Positions 28,182 to 38,149 of a DNA stretch of 47,410 bases are shown here, one piece after another; the stretch's first letter is position 1, and every line of letters begins with the position of its first letter. Made by a program: the position numbers and the translations under genes. This stretch comes from Klebsiella pneumoniae (GTDB lineage Bacteria; Pseudomonadota; Gammaproteobacteria; Pseudomonadales; Pseudohongiellaceae), in assembly GCA_945869725.1 (NCBI GenBank), contig CAMBPO010000015.1, positions 1 to 47,410 on the forward strand, given 5' to 3'. The notes below the pieces were generated by a model. That model searched no databases and was not told the origin of the DNA. It worked only from the letters and a program-made list of their open reading frames with translations.

Positions 28182-31100
28182 TTACTCCGATTTATCGGCC
28201 TCAGATTGAGCGGCCAGTCGCGCTTCTTCCGCAAGCCGGCGACGACGGATTTCGCGCGGATCATTGGGGGCGCGACCGCCACTGCTGATGACGGCGGGAG
28301 CCACCACTTCTGCAGCGGGCTCTGCCACGGTTGCAACTACCGGGTCGCTTGCAGCACCGGTTATTGCAGTTGTAGCTTCTGCAGTCACTACTGAAGTTAC
28401 TTCTGTAACAGCCGGCGGCAACTCAGCCTGTGGCTCTGAGGGGGTGACAACGTCAACAACGGTTTGCTCTGCAGCCACGGGTTGGTAGTCAGCAGCAGGT
28501 TCTGCAACCGCTACTTTCTGCTCAGTCTGATCGGCAGCCTGTTCAGCCCGGGCTGCATTCTCAGCCGCTGATTTGGCTGCTGCTCTCGCAGATGCTGATC
28601 GTCCCGAAGATTTAGCGGCGGGTTTGGTAACAGGTGCTGCAATTTCAATAAGATCAGCCACTGCAGCCACTGCAGCCACATCAGCCACTGCAGCAATATC
28701 AGCCACGTCAATTTTCACTGTGATATCAGCGCTTTCGTTAGGCTCGGCAGTATCGTCAGAGTCAGCGCTTTCGTTAGGCTCGGCAGTATCGTCAGAGTCA
28801 TCGCTCTCGTCAGTATCGGTGGCATCGGTTGTCTCTGCGCCCGCTGTCTGGCCTCGCCCCCGACGTGATCGACCGCCGCGGCTGCGACGACGACGCGGCT
28901 TGGCTACGCCATCTTCGCCTGTTTCAGTCTGGCCATTGCCATCTTCAGCTGACTCAACGCGCAACAGCTCGTCAGTTACCACTGCACCCTCTTCAGCATC
29001 GGCAGTCGCTTGCAGCCCTGTGTTTTGATCAATCTCTGCCACTGTGGCTGCGCTGTCCAATGTTGTGTCCAAACCATCAGGGTGCGGGCCACGTGTGCGC
29101 TTGTTCGTATTGCGCGGTCTGCGATCACCACGTCGACGCTTGGCATCACCGCTGGTTTCTTCGGTTGTATCGGCTTCAGCCGTGTCTGCGATCACATCTT
29201 TGCGCAGTGCCTCATCATCAGCAGGTCGTTGACGGTTATTGCCCTGTGCCTGTGTACCTTGCTGATTGCCGCCACGACGACGACCACGACCCTGGCCTGC
29301 AGCGCCTGCATCAGCGTCTGCTGCATCACGTGGAGGTCGACGTTCATCCTTGCGATCCGCCCTGATGTCATCATCAGGTTTGGCGGTGCTGCGATCACGA
29401 TCATTGCGATCACGGTCAGACCGGCCACCGCCCCGATTCTGGCGCGAGTTACGATTCTGTGCACCTTGACCCGCGCCCGACGTGCGACGACCGCGCTGTT
29501 GCTCTGAATCGTCTTTGTCCTCTGTCTTGGCCGGTGCTGCATCATCTGATGAGTCTGACAGGCCAATGATAGACAACAACGATGCAAACAAGCCCTTTTT
29601 GCGCGGAGCGGCTGCTGGAGCCGCTGTTTTGGCGACAGGCGCGGCAGATGGTGTAGGGGCTTGCGGAACCGTGGGTGCCTGTACCGCTGCCTGCTGCGCA
29701 GGAACGGGCTTTTGCGCCACAACCATTTCTTCGTGATCATCATTCGTCGTCACGATTTCGTAGCTTGCCACCGGTGTGCCACCATCTTGCAAGGTCAGGC
29801 TCTGAATCTCGTAATGCGGCGTTTCCAGTGACGGATTAGGAACAATCAGCAGGCGTGTTTTACTCTGCGCTTCAATGGCAGCAACAGCGTTGCGCTTCTC
29901 ATTGAGCAGGTAGGAGGCCACAGACAACGGCACAATTGCTCTGATTTCAGCGCTCTTTTTCTTGTTGGCCTCTTCCTGCAGAACGCGCAGGATAGACAGG
30001 CATAGTGACTTCACATCACGAATGGTGCCCTGGCCATTACAGCGTGGGCACACCACGGCACTGGTCTCATCCAGTGACGGACGCAGACGCTGACGTGACA
30101 TTTCCAGCAATCCAAAACGGGAAATACGACCAACCTGAACACGCGCGCGGTCTGCTTCCAGCGCGTCACGCATGCGATTTTCAACTTCTTTCTGATTTTT
30201 GGTAGAGCTCATGTCGATAAAATCAATGACGACAAGGCCACCCATATCACGCAGACGCAGCTGTCGGGCAATTTCGTCAGCCGCTTCAAGGTTGGTATTC
30301 AGAGCAGTTTCTTCGATGTCAGATCCACGGGTTGCGCGTGAAGAGTTGATGTCGATAGAGATCAGCGCCTCTGTCGGATCAATCACGATAGAGCCGCCTG
30401 ATGGCAGTTTTACTTCGCGCTGGAAAGCAGACTCGATCTGGGATTCAATCTGAAAACGGTTAAACAGTGGCAGTGACTCGTTATACAAACGAATGCGTGA
30501 CTCGTACTGTGGCATGACCTGACGCACAAAATTTAATGCTTCTTCGTGCGCTTCTTTGGTATCCAGCAACACTTCGCCGATGTCCTGACGCAGGTAATCG
30601 CGGATACAACGAATGATGACATTGCTCTCCTGATAAATCAGGAAGGGCGCATTTTTCTTTGCAGATGCTTCGGTAATCGAGGTCCACAGTGTCAGCAGGT
30701 AATCAAGATCCCACTGCAGTTCTTCCTGATTTTTGCCAACGCCGGCAGTGCGCACAATAATGCCCATGCCGTCAGGAATTTCCAGACCGTTGATGGCTTC
30801 ACGAATTTCCGAGCGTTCATCACCCTCTATACGACGGGAAATACCACCGGCGCGCGGGTTGTTTGGCATCAGCACCAGGTAACGACCGGCCAAGCTGATA
30901 AAGGTAGTCAGGGCTGCGCCTTTGTTACCGCGCTCTTCCTTTTCAACCTGCACAATCACTTCGGTACCTTCGGAAACCGATTCCTTGATGTTGACGCGTC
31001 CGCCGTCAGAACCTTTTTTGTTGAAGTATTCCGGGGCGATTTCCTTGAGCGGCAAAAATCCGTGACGTTCAGCGCCAAAGTCTACAAACGCTGCTTCCAG

Positions 31101-31256
31101 GCTGGGTTCTACGCGGGTGATACGGCCTTTGAAGATGCTGGCCTTTTTCTGCACGCGGGTACGGTTTTCAATATCCAGATCGTAAAGCTTCTGGCCATCG
31201 ACGAGGGCAACACGCAGTTCTTCTTCCTGCGTGGCATTGATTAGCATTCTTTTCAT
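28182..31256 (-). CDS. rne: Ribonuclease E
   Basis: Essential endoribonuclease that starts mRNA decay and matures rRNA and tRNA. The amino half is conserved: [19 protein letters not shown], an S1 domain (about 38-120), and the DNase I-like catalytic site with Asp in ISIDINSSR and VVIDFIDM. The zinc-link is CPRCNGQG, which joins dimers. The carboxy half (about 530-1024) is a disordered scaffold with Arg-rich RNA-binding stretches (GRGRRRGG and [15 protein letters not shown]) and acidic repeats. The final [16 protein letters not shown] motif is shared with other gammaproteobacterial RNases E. It is the only gene on its strand here and has a long upstream gap that could be an autoregulatory leader. 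Confidence 0.97.
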   Translation of the reverse strand: MKRMLINATQEEELRVALVDGQKLYDLDIENRTRVQKKASIFKGRITRVEPSLEAAFVDFGAERHGFLPLKEIAPEYFNKKGSDGGRVNIKESVSEGTEVIVQVEKEERGNKGAALTTFISLAGRYLVLMPNNPRAGGISRRIEGDERSEIREAINGLEIPDGMGIIVRTAGVGKNQEELQWDLDYLLTLWTSITEASAKKNAPFLIYQESNVIIRCIRDYLRQDIGEVLLDTKEAHEEALNFVRQVMPQYESRIRLYNESLPLFNRFQIESQIESAFQREVKLPSGGSIVIDPTEALISIDINSSRATRGSDIEETALNTNLEAADEIARQLRLRDMGGLVVIDFIDMSSTKNQKEVENRMRDALEADRARVQVGRISRFGLLEMSRQRLRPSLDETSAVVCPRCNGQGTIRDVKSLCLSILRVLQEEANKKKSAEIRAIVPLSVASYLLNEKRNAVAAIEAQSKTRLLIVPNPSLETPHYEIQSLTLQDGGTPVASYEIVTTNDDHEEMVVAQKPVPAQQAAVQAPTVPQAPTPSAAPVAKTAAPAAAPRKKGLFASLLSIIGLSDSSDDAAPAKTEDKDDSEQQRGRRTSGAGQGAQNRNSRQNRGGGRSDRDRNDRDRSTAKPDDDIRADRKDERRPPRDAADADAGAAGQGRGRRRGGNQQGTQAQGNNRQRPADDEALRKDVIADTAEADTTEETSGDAKRRRGDRRPRNTNKRTRGPHPDGLDTTLDSAATVAEIDQNTGLQATADAEEGAVVTDELLRVESAEDGNGQTETGEDGVAKPRRRRSRGGRSRRGRGQTAGAETTDATDTDESDDSDDTAEPNESADSDDTAEPNESADITVKIDVADIAAVADVAAVAAVADLIEIAAPVTKPAAKSSGRSASARAAAKSAAENAARAEQAADQTEQKVAVAEPAADYQPVAAEQTVVDVVTPSEPQAELPPAVTEVTSVVTAEATTAITGAASDPVVATVAEPAAEVVAPAVISSGGRAPNDPREIRRRRLAEEARLAAQSEADKSE
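28726..28797. repeat. 36-bp tandem repeat inside rne
   Basis: Two perfect 36-bp units (28726-28761 and 28762-28797) plus a partial third encode repeated acidic segments ([12 protein letters not shown] type) in the RNase E tail. Thirty-six is a multiple of three, so unit gain or loss keeps the frame. An adjacent Ala/Val/Asp stretch (28650-28710) shows looser 9-bp periodicity. Confidence 0.9.
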
Positions 31257-32199
31257 AATAGATACATGTCTCTTGAGAACCAGAGCAGGTATCCAGGATG
31301 TCGTCGACTAAAGGTCGGACAGGTATCACAAAACAAGGGCTTAACAGCAGGCGCAGTCAGGTATGTTTCGAATACAGGCGCAGGTAACGGAACCGCTTCA
31401 TGTAACGCGATAGCGCCGGTCTGGTTGAGAGCGCGGAAGAAGATCGGGTTGACTGCTGATGTCCAGCGTGTACTTGTCCGGTGTCTCGTCTGCGATAAAT
31501 GCGACGGTTTCGTTTCCGATAACCCTGCTCTCGACATCTGCTTCAATGGCGCACCGCGACCCTGGGTCTGTGCTGATCCGCCTTGATTCCTGTGTTCAAA
31601 TCCATACGCTTGCTTCAAGCGTGTACTGCTCATCCGTTTACCGTCAGTCAGCCTGTGGCGCTGGCTATCGGTTGCTACGATGTCATGTTTTGTTTTGCCT
31701 GGCCGTCAATCAGTACGGTGTGTAGAAACACTTTGATCCCAAGAGTTGGCAAATCGAATACTCTTCTAAATCATCAGCGGTTGTACCGTCACTGACCGCG
31801 ACGGGGTCAGCAATATTGGCTGCCCGTGCGCAAAAATCTTCGTTCCTGGAGTCCTCACAGCAGCACTGGGTGATGCCGGGCGCTCCGGTTACAGCGTTGT
31901 TAAAAGTTACAGTTAAAAACGTTATGTCTTGCTGTTAGGTTTTACTGCTATTGGTACATCAGGCGCTTGTGCCTGAAGGTACAAATTTATTGCTGATCAC
32001 TTGTGGCCGATACCTCAAACAAAGGGATACTGGCGCTACGGTCAACTGCTTTTTTCAGCCCGGCGACTATAACAGTAAAGCCTTTTTTATTCAAACACCT
32101 GCAGGAAGGTCTGCGCACAGCACATGCAAGGTTTGTTTTAAGCAGGGGGCTCGTCTAGAATCGCGCCATGAAAATCCATGCCTGGCTATCACCACCATG
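31257..32199. other. Long rne-lolC divergent gap without a convincing gene
   Basis: About 940 bp separate the rne start (-) from the lolC start (+). Short open frames exist, but none has a ribosome site, recognisable protein or normal codon pattern. On the rne side, a stem ACGCTTG (31606-31612) with CAAGCGT (31616-31622) lies about 350 bp upstream of the rne start. On the lolC side, TCAGGC (31959-31964) pairs with GCCTGA (31971-31976). E. coli rne has a 361-nt structured leader used for autoregulation, so part of this gap may play that role. I see no clear promoter on either strand. Confidence 0.6.
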
Positions 32200-33441
32200 A
32201 TGTATCGCCCCCTTGCAGTGTTTATCGGCATGCGGTTTGTGCGCGCGCGCAAGAAAAACCAATTGATGTCGTTTGTGACACTGATTTCCATGTTGGGTAT
32301 TGCGCTCGGTGTGCTGGCCCTGATCGCGGTTTTGTCAGTCATTAATGCTTCCACGAATACCATGCGTGCGGAAACATTAAAAACAGTGCCACACGCTGGC
32401 TTGGTGTTGCCGGACAGTGCTTCGCCATGGCAACAGTTCATCCCCGTGCTGAACAATCAGCCCGGAATTGTCGCGGCAGCACCGTATCTGAGCGCAGAAG
32501 CGTGGCTCAGATTCGAAGGCTATGGCGATTTTGTCGAGATCAGGGGCGTTGATCCTGTGCTGGAGCCTTTGGTGCTGCAGCAACCCGACGAACACCTGCG
32601 GGCGCTGATCGCTGAACTCGGGCAATCCTCCGATGGCATCATTCTGGGCACCCGTCTTGCCGCTCGTCTGGGTATTTTCACAGGCATGCCTCTGTCGGCA
32701 ACGCCACTGGCCAGCCTCTTGACTGGTTCAACTGATGCGGCCCGCAGTTTCCGGGTGGTGGGGATTGCTGATTTTGGTTTTTATGACAACGACAGCATTG
32801 CCCTGATTGGTCTGCAGTCGGCTCAGGAGCTATTTGCCGTAGGGCAGGGTGCTGATGTGCAGATCCGCCTCAAAGTCGATGATGTTTTTAACGCCCGCTC
32901 GATTGCCGTGCAGGCCGTCAGTGCGTTGCCGCCGGCTGAGTACCGCGTCAGCAGCTGGAGCGAGACCCGCCGCAGTTTGTTTGATGCGTTGCGCATGGAA
33001 AAAATACTCACGGGTTTTATGCTGCTGATGATCGTTATTATTGGTGCAGTGAATATTGTGGCGACGCTGGTGATGGCGGTGGCTGACAAGAGTGCTGATA
33101 TCGCCATCCTGCGTACCATGGGTGCCAGCCGCAGCACGGTGATGGCGGTTTTTGTTATTCAGGGGTTTGCAGCAGGCGTACTCGGCACGCTGCTGGGTGC
33201 GGCCGGGGGTATCTTACTGACCATAAATCTGACCAGTGTCACCCGCGGATTCGAAAGCTGGATGAACTCGCTGCTGGCGCCGGGCGATGTTTATATGATT
33301 GCGCACCTAAGTGCTGAACTTGCCTGGAGCGATGTGATGATCGTCTGCACCAGCGCGCTGGTCATCAGTCTGCTGGCAACCCTGTACCCTGCCTGGCGAG
33401 CTGCCCGAATACAACCTGCGGATGTGTTGCGATATGAGTAA
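32200..33441 (+). CDS. lolC: Lipoprotein-releasing ABC transporter permease LolC
   Basis: Inner-membrane permease of LolCDE, which extracts outer-membrane lipoproteins and passes them to LolA. The 413-residue product begins MYRPLAVFIGMRFVRARKKN, the typical opening. An amino membrane helix (about 25-47) is followed by a large periplasmic domain (about 50-265), then three helices in the MacB/FtsX fold. It ends in the LYPAWRAARIQPADVLRYE motif. The frame is open to 31951, but the upstream part is not LolC-like; ATGs at 32197 and 32200 are equivalent choices. lolD overlaps its end by 8 bp. LolC rather than LolE is assigned by position. Confidence 0.93.
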   Translation: MYRPLAVFIGMRFVRARKKNQLMSFVTLISMLGIALGVLALIAVLSVINASTNTMRAETLKTVPHAGLVLPDSASPWQQFIPVLNNQPGIVAAAPYLSAEAWLRFEGYGDFVEIRGVDPVLEPLVLQQPDEHLRALIAELGQSSDGIILGTRLAARLGIFTGMPLSATPLASLLTGSTDAARSFRVVGIADFGFYDNDSIALIGLQSAQELFAVGQGADVQIRLKVDDVFNARSIAVQAVSALPPAEYRVSSWSETRRSLFDALRMEKILTGFMLLMIVIIGAVNIVATLVMAVADKSADIAILRTMGASRSTVMAVFVIQGFAAGVLGTLLGAAGGILLTINLTSVTRGFESWMNSLLAPGDVYMIAHLSAELAWSDVMIVCTSALVISLLATLYPAWRAARIQPADVLRYE

Positions 33442-34204
33442 TTCAGGTCAGATCACGATGGATGAGATCAATCATCCCCCTGTCAGTCAGTCAGATGCGC
33501 ATAAGCCTGAGGCTGCCGATGCAACACCGGTCATCCGTTGTCGACATTTGAGCAAACGTTATACCCAGGGTCCGCAGCAGGTGGATGTGCTGCTGGATGT
33601 GAATCTGGATGTGTATCCCGGCGAGTGCATCGCCGTTGTCGGTAGCTCTGGTTCTGGAAAAACCACCTTGTTGAATATGTTGGGCGGGCTCGACATGCCG
33701 TCCGGCGGTCAGATCGAGGTTGCTGGCTGTGATCTAGCCAGTATGAGCGATCGCGACCGCGCCAGCTTGCGCAATCGTTATCTGGGTTTTGTGTATCAGT
33801 TCCACCATCTGCTGGGTGAGTTCTCAGCGCTGGAGAACGTGGCCATGCCTTTGTTGATTGGAGGCAGTTCCACCAAAGTTGCCAGTGGCAGAGCGGCTGA
33901 ACTGTTGTCCCGGGTAGGATTGTCACATCGACTCACGCACAAACCCTCGGAGCTATCCGGCGGTGAACGCCAACGCGTCGCGATTGCCCGCGCGCTGGTC
34001 AGCGCACCCCGTTGTGTGCTGATGGATGAGCCCACCGGTAACCTGGACCACCGCACCGCGCAGGGCATCCATGAATTGATGCGTTCGCTCAATCAGCAGC
34101 TGGATACCAGTTTTGTCGTGGTGACTCACGATGAGCGCTTTGCGGCGACGCTGGACAGAGTGCTGGTGCTCAGTAATGGTTGTTTGCAGGCGGCCGAGGC
34201 GTGA
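33434..34204 (+). CDS. lolD: Lipoprotein-releasing ABC transporter ATPase LolD
   Basis: ATPase that powers LolCDE. Walker A is GSSGSGKTTL, the signature is LSGGERQRVAIARAL, and Walker B is CVLMDEPTGNLD. The LolD-characteristic segment FVYQFHHLLGEFSALENVAMP is cited here as FVYQFHHLL and FSALENVAMP. About 36 extra amino-terminal residues precede the domain. The ATG at 33434 overlaps the lolC end; an ATG at 33458 is also possible and has an AGGTCAG sequence upstream. It overlaps lolE by 4 bp (GTGA). Confidence 0.95.
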   Translation: MSNSGQITMDEINHPPVSQSDAHKPEAADATPVIRCRHLSKRYTQGPQQVDVLLDVNLDVYPGECIAVVGSSGSGKTTLLNMLGGLDMPSGGQIEVAGCDLASMSDRDRASLRNRYLGFVYQFHHLLGEFSALENVAMPLLIGGSSTKVASGRAAELLSRVGLSHRLTHKPSELSGGERQRVAIARALVSAPRCVLMDEPTGNLDHRTAQGIHELMRSLNQQLDTSFVVVTHDERFAATLDRVLVLSNGCLQAAEA

Positions 34205-35514
34205 ATAACGACAGTCGCCTGCAGCAAAATCAGTCAGATCAGCCATCCGGGACGCGGGGGGTGTTACCAACCTGGCTTTCAGCACGCATTGCACTGCGCT
34301 ATATCAGTGTTGGCAGGCGCAGTCAGCTGGTCAGTTTTATGTCGCTGCTGACGATTGGCGGACTGGTACTCAGTGTCACGATCCTGATTGCGGTGTTGTC
34401 GGTGATGAATGGTTTTGACCGTGAAGTGCGCGAAAGTGTGTTGGGGGTATTGCCGCATGCCACCGTCACCACGCAAGAGCGTCCGCGATCTGCAAGCTGG
34501 CAGGCGCTGGATGAGCGTCTGCAGAGCGTGTCAGGTATTGAGCGCACCGCGCCGGTGTTAACGGCCAATGGCGTGTTATCCGGGCCACTGGGCAGCAAGG
34601 GTGTCCTGGTCAATGGCATTGATCCCCAGCGTGAACTGCTGATTTCGCGATTGCCACAGTTTATGCGTTCCGGCTCTGTCGAGGCGCTGTCGGACCAACG
34701 TTTTCAGATCATCATGGGGCAGACACTGGCTGATCGCATGGGCGTAGGGCTTGGAGACAGTGTCAGTCTGTATTCACTTAATGTGTCCATCAACCCGGTG
34801 GCACCTTTGCCGGTGCAGCGCCGCTTCACCGTGGCCGGCATTTTCCGGGTAGGCACTCAGGAGCTGGACGAAGAGTTGGTGATGATTGCATTGCCCGATG
34901 CTCAGGCCTTGTACCGCCAGCCTGACAGCTACGACGGTCTTCGCCTGCGCACCAGCGATGTGCTGGCTGTCAATCAGTTGCGCGATGCGATCGAAGAGCA
35001 ACTGCCCCAAGGCTTCTACGTTGAGACCTGGACAGAGTGGTTTGGTGCAATTTATGAAAACATCCGTCTGTCGCGCACGATTGTCGGGTTTTTGTTGTGG
35101 CTGCTCGTTGCAGTTGCGGCCTTTAATCTGGTGGTTAGCCTGGTGATGATTGTGCGCGACAAGCGCTCGGACATTGCAATTCTGCGCACTATGGGTGCAT
35201 CGCCCGGCATGATTGGTCGGATTTTTGTGCTGCAAGGCTGCCTGATTGGCCTGATCGGCGCGGGTATTGGGCTGGTGCTTGGCTCTTTGTTGGCGCTGAA
35301 TATCAGCGCTCTGTACCGTTGGATGGAACAGGCCACCGGGACTAGCCTGCTCAGTGCTGACGTGTATCCCGTGGACTTCCTGCCCTCACAGCTGTTGTGG
35401 TCTGATCTGGCCTGGGTCAGCAGTGGTGTATTGATATTGTGTCTGCTGGCCAGTCTGTATCCGGCATGGCGTGCAGCACGGGTTTTACCTGCTGAGGCAC
35501 TGCGCGCGGACTGA
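34201..35514 (+). CDS. lolE: Lipoprotein-releasing ABC transporter permease LolE
   Basis: Second LolCDE permease, homologous to lolC and sharing its layout: amino helix (about 40-65), large periplasmic domain, three carboxy-terminal helices, and the end LYPAWRAARVLPAEALRAD. The GTG at 34201 overlaps the lolD stop (GTGA) and gives 437 residues; the frame is open to a TTG at 34180. Having two distinct permeases fits the classical LolCDE system rather than the single-permease LolFD type. The terminator at 35618 closes the operon. Confidence 0.94.
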   Translation: MNNDSRLQQNQSDQPSGTRGVLPTWLSARIALRYISVGRRSQLVSFMSLLTIGGLVLSVTILIAVLSVMNGFDREVRESVLGVLPHATVTTQERPRSASWQALDERLQSVSGIERTAPVLTANGVLSGPLGSKGVLVNGIDPQRELLISRLPQFMRSGSVEALSDQRFQIIMGQTLADRMGVGLGDSVSLYSLNVSINPVAPLPVQRRFTVAGIFRVGTQELDEELVMIALPDAQALYRQPDSYDGLRLRTSDVLAVNQLRDAIEEQLPQGFYVETWTEWFGAIYENIRLSRTIVGFLLWLLVAVAAFNLVVSLVMIVRDKRSDIAILRTMGASPGMIGRIFVLQGCLIGLIGAGIGLVLGSLLALNISALYRWMEQATGTSLLSADVYPVDFLPSQLLWSDLAWVSSGVLILCLLASLYPAWRAARVLPAEALRAD

Positions 35515-35617
35515 GTCCTGTTGCACAAAACTCCTGGTGCGTAATGCGCTATTTTAGTTCCGGCTCTGCAAACGCTATTTTCCCCTGCATCTGTGACGAT
35601 TCCCCGCTATAAAACCT

Positions 35618-35652
35618 CAGCATCGGCCGATGTCCGGAGATGCTGTTTTTTT
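35618..35652 (+). terminator. Intrinsic terminator of lolCDE
   Basis: CAGCATC (35618-35624) pairs with GATGCTG (35639-35645), followed by seven T residues (35646-35652). It lies about 100 bp after lolE. The in-frame ATG at 35640 falls in its right arm, which argues that comEC starts later, at 35670. Confidence 0.85.
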
Positions 35653-35669
35653 GCTTCGCGGGAGTGCCC

Positions 35670-38090
35670 ATGCGTTTACGGCTGTTGGCGTTGTGCCTGG
35701 GAATAGCGCTGCACAGCCGCTCAAGCGAACTGCCTTTGCTGCTCATGAATGACTATCAGTCAGCCAGCCGACTGGTGATGGTTCTGAGTGTGTTATCGCT
35801 GCTGCTGGCAATTGCCTTGTCGAATCTGCAGAGCAGGCTGGTAAAAGCTGTCAGTTACGCGGGTTTTTTGGGAGCAGGGTTTTTCTGGGCAATGGCGCTG
35901 GCACAACATCAAATGCATCAACGCTTGCCGGTGTCGCTGGAAGGTCAGGACTTCTGGCTGATCGGCCAGGTTGCCAGTCTGGTGCGAGAGCCACCGGCGA
36001 CACAGGCAGTTGCCGCTGCGGACAGCTTCAACCGGCGCAGCAGTCAGTTTGAGTTTGTGGTGCAGTCCGCCTGCCTGCGCCTGCTACCCGAGCAATGCGA
36101 AGCGGACAATCGGTTGATGGAGGGTATAAAGGTCACGTTGAGTGACTACGGCGGTTTGCCTGTCAGCACCGGGGAGCGTTGGCAGCTGCGCGTGCGTGTC
36201 AACCGGCCTCACGGTTTCTCTAATCCGGGTGCGTCTGATTTTGAAGCGGTGCAGTTTCAGCGCGGCATCGTGGCGCGTGGCTACATTCGCGAAACTAGGT
36301 TCAACAAGCGGCTTGCCGAAGCAAGCCGCAGCGTCAACACCACTCGCGCAGCACTGGCTGCGCACATTCAGCAAGCAGGTATCCCGATTGACAGGACTTT
36401 GAATCACACGGGCCTGCTTACGGCGCTGGTGATCGGAGATCATCAGGGTATCAGTGGTGAGCAATGGGATACGTTTACCGGCACCGGCACCAATCATCTG
36501 GTGGTGATCTCCGGTATGCATGTCAGCTTTATGGCACTGACAGCTTGGTTGTTTTTTAACCTTGTTGTTCGGGTGTCACCAACGATGCTGTTGATTATGC
36601 CGGCACAACATTGGGCCGCGCTGGCGGCGATGCTGGCGGCGCTGGCGTACAGCCTGCTGGCAGGTTTCTCGCTGCCAACGCAGCGCGCGCTGATCATGAT
36701 TGCCGTGCTGATGGGCAGTCGTCTGGCCGGGAAGGCCATTGCACCGACTGACTCATTACTGATTGCCGCGACGCTGGTGCTTGTCAAAGATCCGCTGGCG
36801 GTCACACAGGCAGGTTTCTGGTTGTCGTTTGGCGCGGTGGCATCGCTGTTTCTGGCGTTCTTCGGGCATGGTCAGCCTGCTGCCAGTCACCCCGGGTGGC
36901 GTCAGCAGCTGGACACGGCTTGGCAGCGCTGGGTATATCCGCAGTGGGTTGTCAGTGCCGGTTTATTGTTGCCATTAATTCTGTGGACCGGGCAGGTATC
37001 GGTGATTTCGCCACTGGCCAATGTGATTGCTATACCGATGGTGAATCTATGCGTGGTACCGCTGGCCTTGCTGGGGTCCATCGCAGTTTCGATTGGGATT
37101 CCTTATGCCGGCTGGATGCTGGTCATCGCCGATGTTGTGCTGGGCTGGATGATGAGTTTTCTGCAGTGGTTGCTGAGTTGGACACCCGGTACCTGGCGGC
37201 CGGCAGTGCCCGGATGGGATGTCATGGTCCTGATGGCCATCGCCAGTGCGCTGTTGCTGGTGCCCCGAGGTCTTGTGCCGCGCTGGCTGGCGCTACTGAT
37301 GCTATTGCCGCTGTTAAGAGCACCGGAGGCTGCACGTCCGGCACCAGGCCTGATGTGGGTGCGTTTTCTGGATGTCGGGCAGGGGCTGGCGATTGTTGTG
37401 CATACCCACAGGCATACCTTGGTGTTTGATACCGGTCCGCCGCTGGGGCCGGAGTTTGATGCGGGTCAGGCCGTGTTGCTGCCATATCTGCGCTGGAGCG
37501 GTGTTGCTGAGGTAGACACGGTCATTGTCAGTCACTGGCATGCTGACCACAGCGGGGGACTTGAATCACTGCTGAATGAATACCCCTCGCCTGGGCAACC
37601 AATGTCCTGTGAGACGGGCCAGCGTTGGCAATGGGATGAGGTGGACTTCAGGGTGTTGCATCCCGGCAGCAGCGCGCATGCTAACAGCGATCCCAATAAT
37701 AGTTCCTGCGTGCTGCTGATTGAAACCAATGGCCAGCGGGTGTTGCTGACCGGTGATATTGAAGAAGAAGCGGAGCGCCGGTTACTCGGTGAATGGCCTG
37801 ACTTACTTGCTGCGGACATTGTGCAGGCACCCCATCATGGCAGTCGCAGTTCCAGCACCCAGGCGTTTGTGGCCACCGTGCAGGCACAATGGGTCATCAT
37901 GTCAGCAGGTTACAATAATCGCTTTGATCACCCGCACCCCGAGATTGTCTCGCGCTATCAACAGGCAGGCACTCAGGTTGAGATCACTGCTCACAGCGGT
38001 GCTGTGCTGTTTGAGCTGGGAGGCACGGAGCCGCGCTTGCTGGAGAGGCACCGTGATACGGCACGCCGTTTCTGGCACACCAAACGCTGA
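35670..38090 (+). CDS. comEC: ComEC/Rec2 DNA-uptake channel
   Basis: Inner-membrane channel that carries single-stranded DNA into the cytoplasm during natural transformation. The 806-residue product has amino membrane helices and a DUF4131-type domain (about 1-210). The competence domain follows with many helices (about 225-490; GTNHLVVISGMHVSF region). A carboxy-terminal metallo-beta-lactamase-like domain carries VSHWHADHSGGL, LLTGDIEEEAE and APHHGSRSSST. The ATG at 35670 has a GGGAG ribosome site; the upstream ATG lies in the lolCDE terminator. It is full length, so competence is possible if pili and other Com genes exist elsewhere. Confidence 0.93.
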   Translation: MRLRLLALCLGIALHSRSSELPLLLMNDYQSASRLVMVLSVLSLLLAIALSNLQSRLVKAVSYAGFLGAGFFWAMALAQHQMHQRLPVSLEGQDFWLIGQVASLVREPPATQAVAAADSFNRRSSQFEFVVQSACLRLLPEQCEADNRLMEGIKVTLSDYGGLPVSTGERWQLRVRVNRPHGFSNPGASDFEAVQFQRGIVARGYIRETRFNKRLAEASRSVNTTRAALAAHIQQAGIPIDRTLNHTGLLTALVIGDHQGISGEQWDTFTGTGTNHLVVISGMHVSFMALTAWLFFNLVVRVSPTMLLIMPAQHWAALAAMLAALAYSLLAGFSLPTQRALIMIAVLMGSRLAGKAIAPTDSLLIAATLVLVKDPLAVTQAGFWLSFGAVASLFLAFFGHGQPAASHPGWRQQLDTAWQRWVYPQWVVSAGLLLPLILWTGQVSVISPLANVIAIPMVNLCVVPLALLGSIAVSIGIPYAGWMLVIADVVLGWMMSFLQWLLSWTPGTWRPAVPGWDVMVLMAIASALLLVPRGLVPRWLALLMLLPLLRAPEAARPAPGLMWVRFLDVGQGLAIVVHTHRHTLVFDTGPPLGPEFDAGQAVLLPYLRWSGVAEVDTVIVSHWHADHSGGLESLLNEYPSPGQPMSCETGQRWQWDEVDFRVLHPGSSAHANSDPNNSSCVLLIETNGQRVLLTGDIEEEAERRLLGEWPDLLAADIVQAPHHGSRSSSTQAFVATVQAQWVIMSAGYNNRFDHPHPEIVSRYQQAGTQVEITAHSGAVLFELGGTEPRLLERHRDTARRFWHTKR

Positions 38091-38149
38091 GCAGCTCAAT
38101 TTCAGGAAGTTATGCTAAAGTAGAAGCCGGATCAGCGGAGGTGACAGTT

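Noticed and set aside
31266..31586. 106-residue open frame in the rne-lolC gap
   Set aside because: No ribosome site, no recognisable domain, odd composition, and it would lie antisense to the probable rne leader.
31951..32199. 82-83-residue upstream extension of lolC
   Set aside because: No similarity to LolC, which starts just before the first membrane helix; the extension lies in the non-coding divergent gap.
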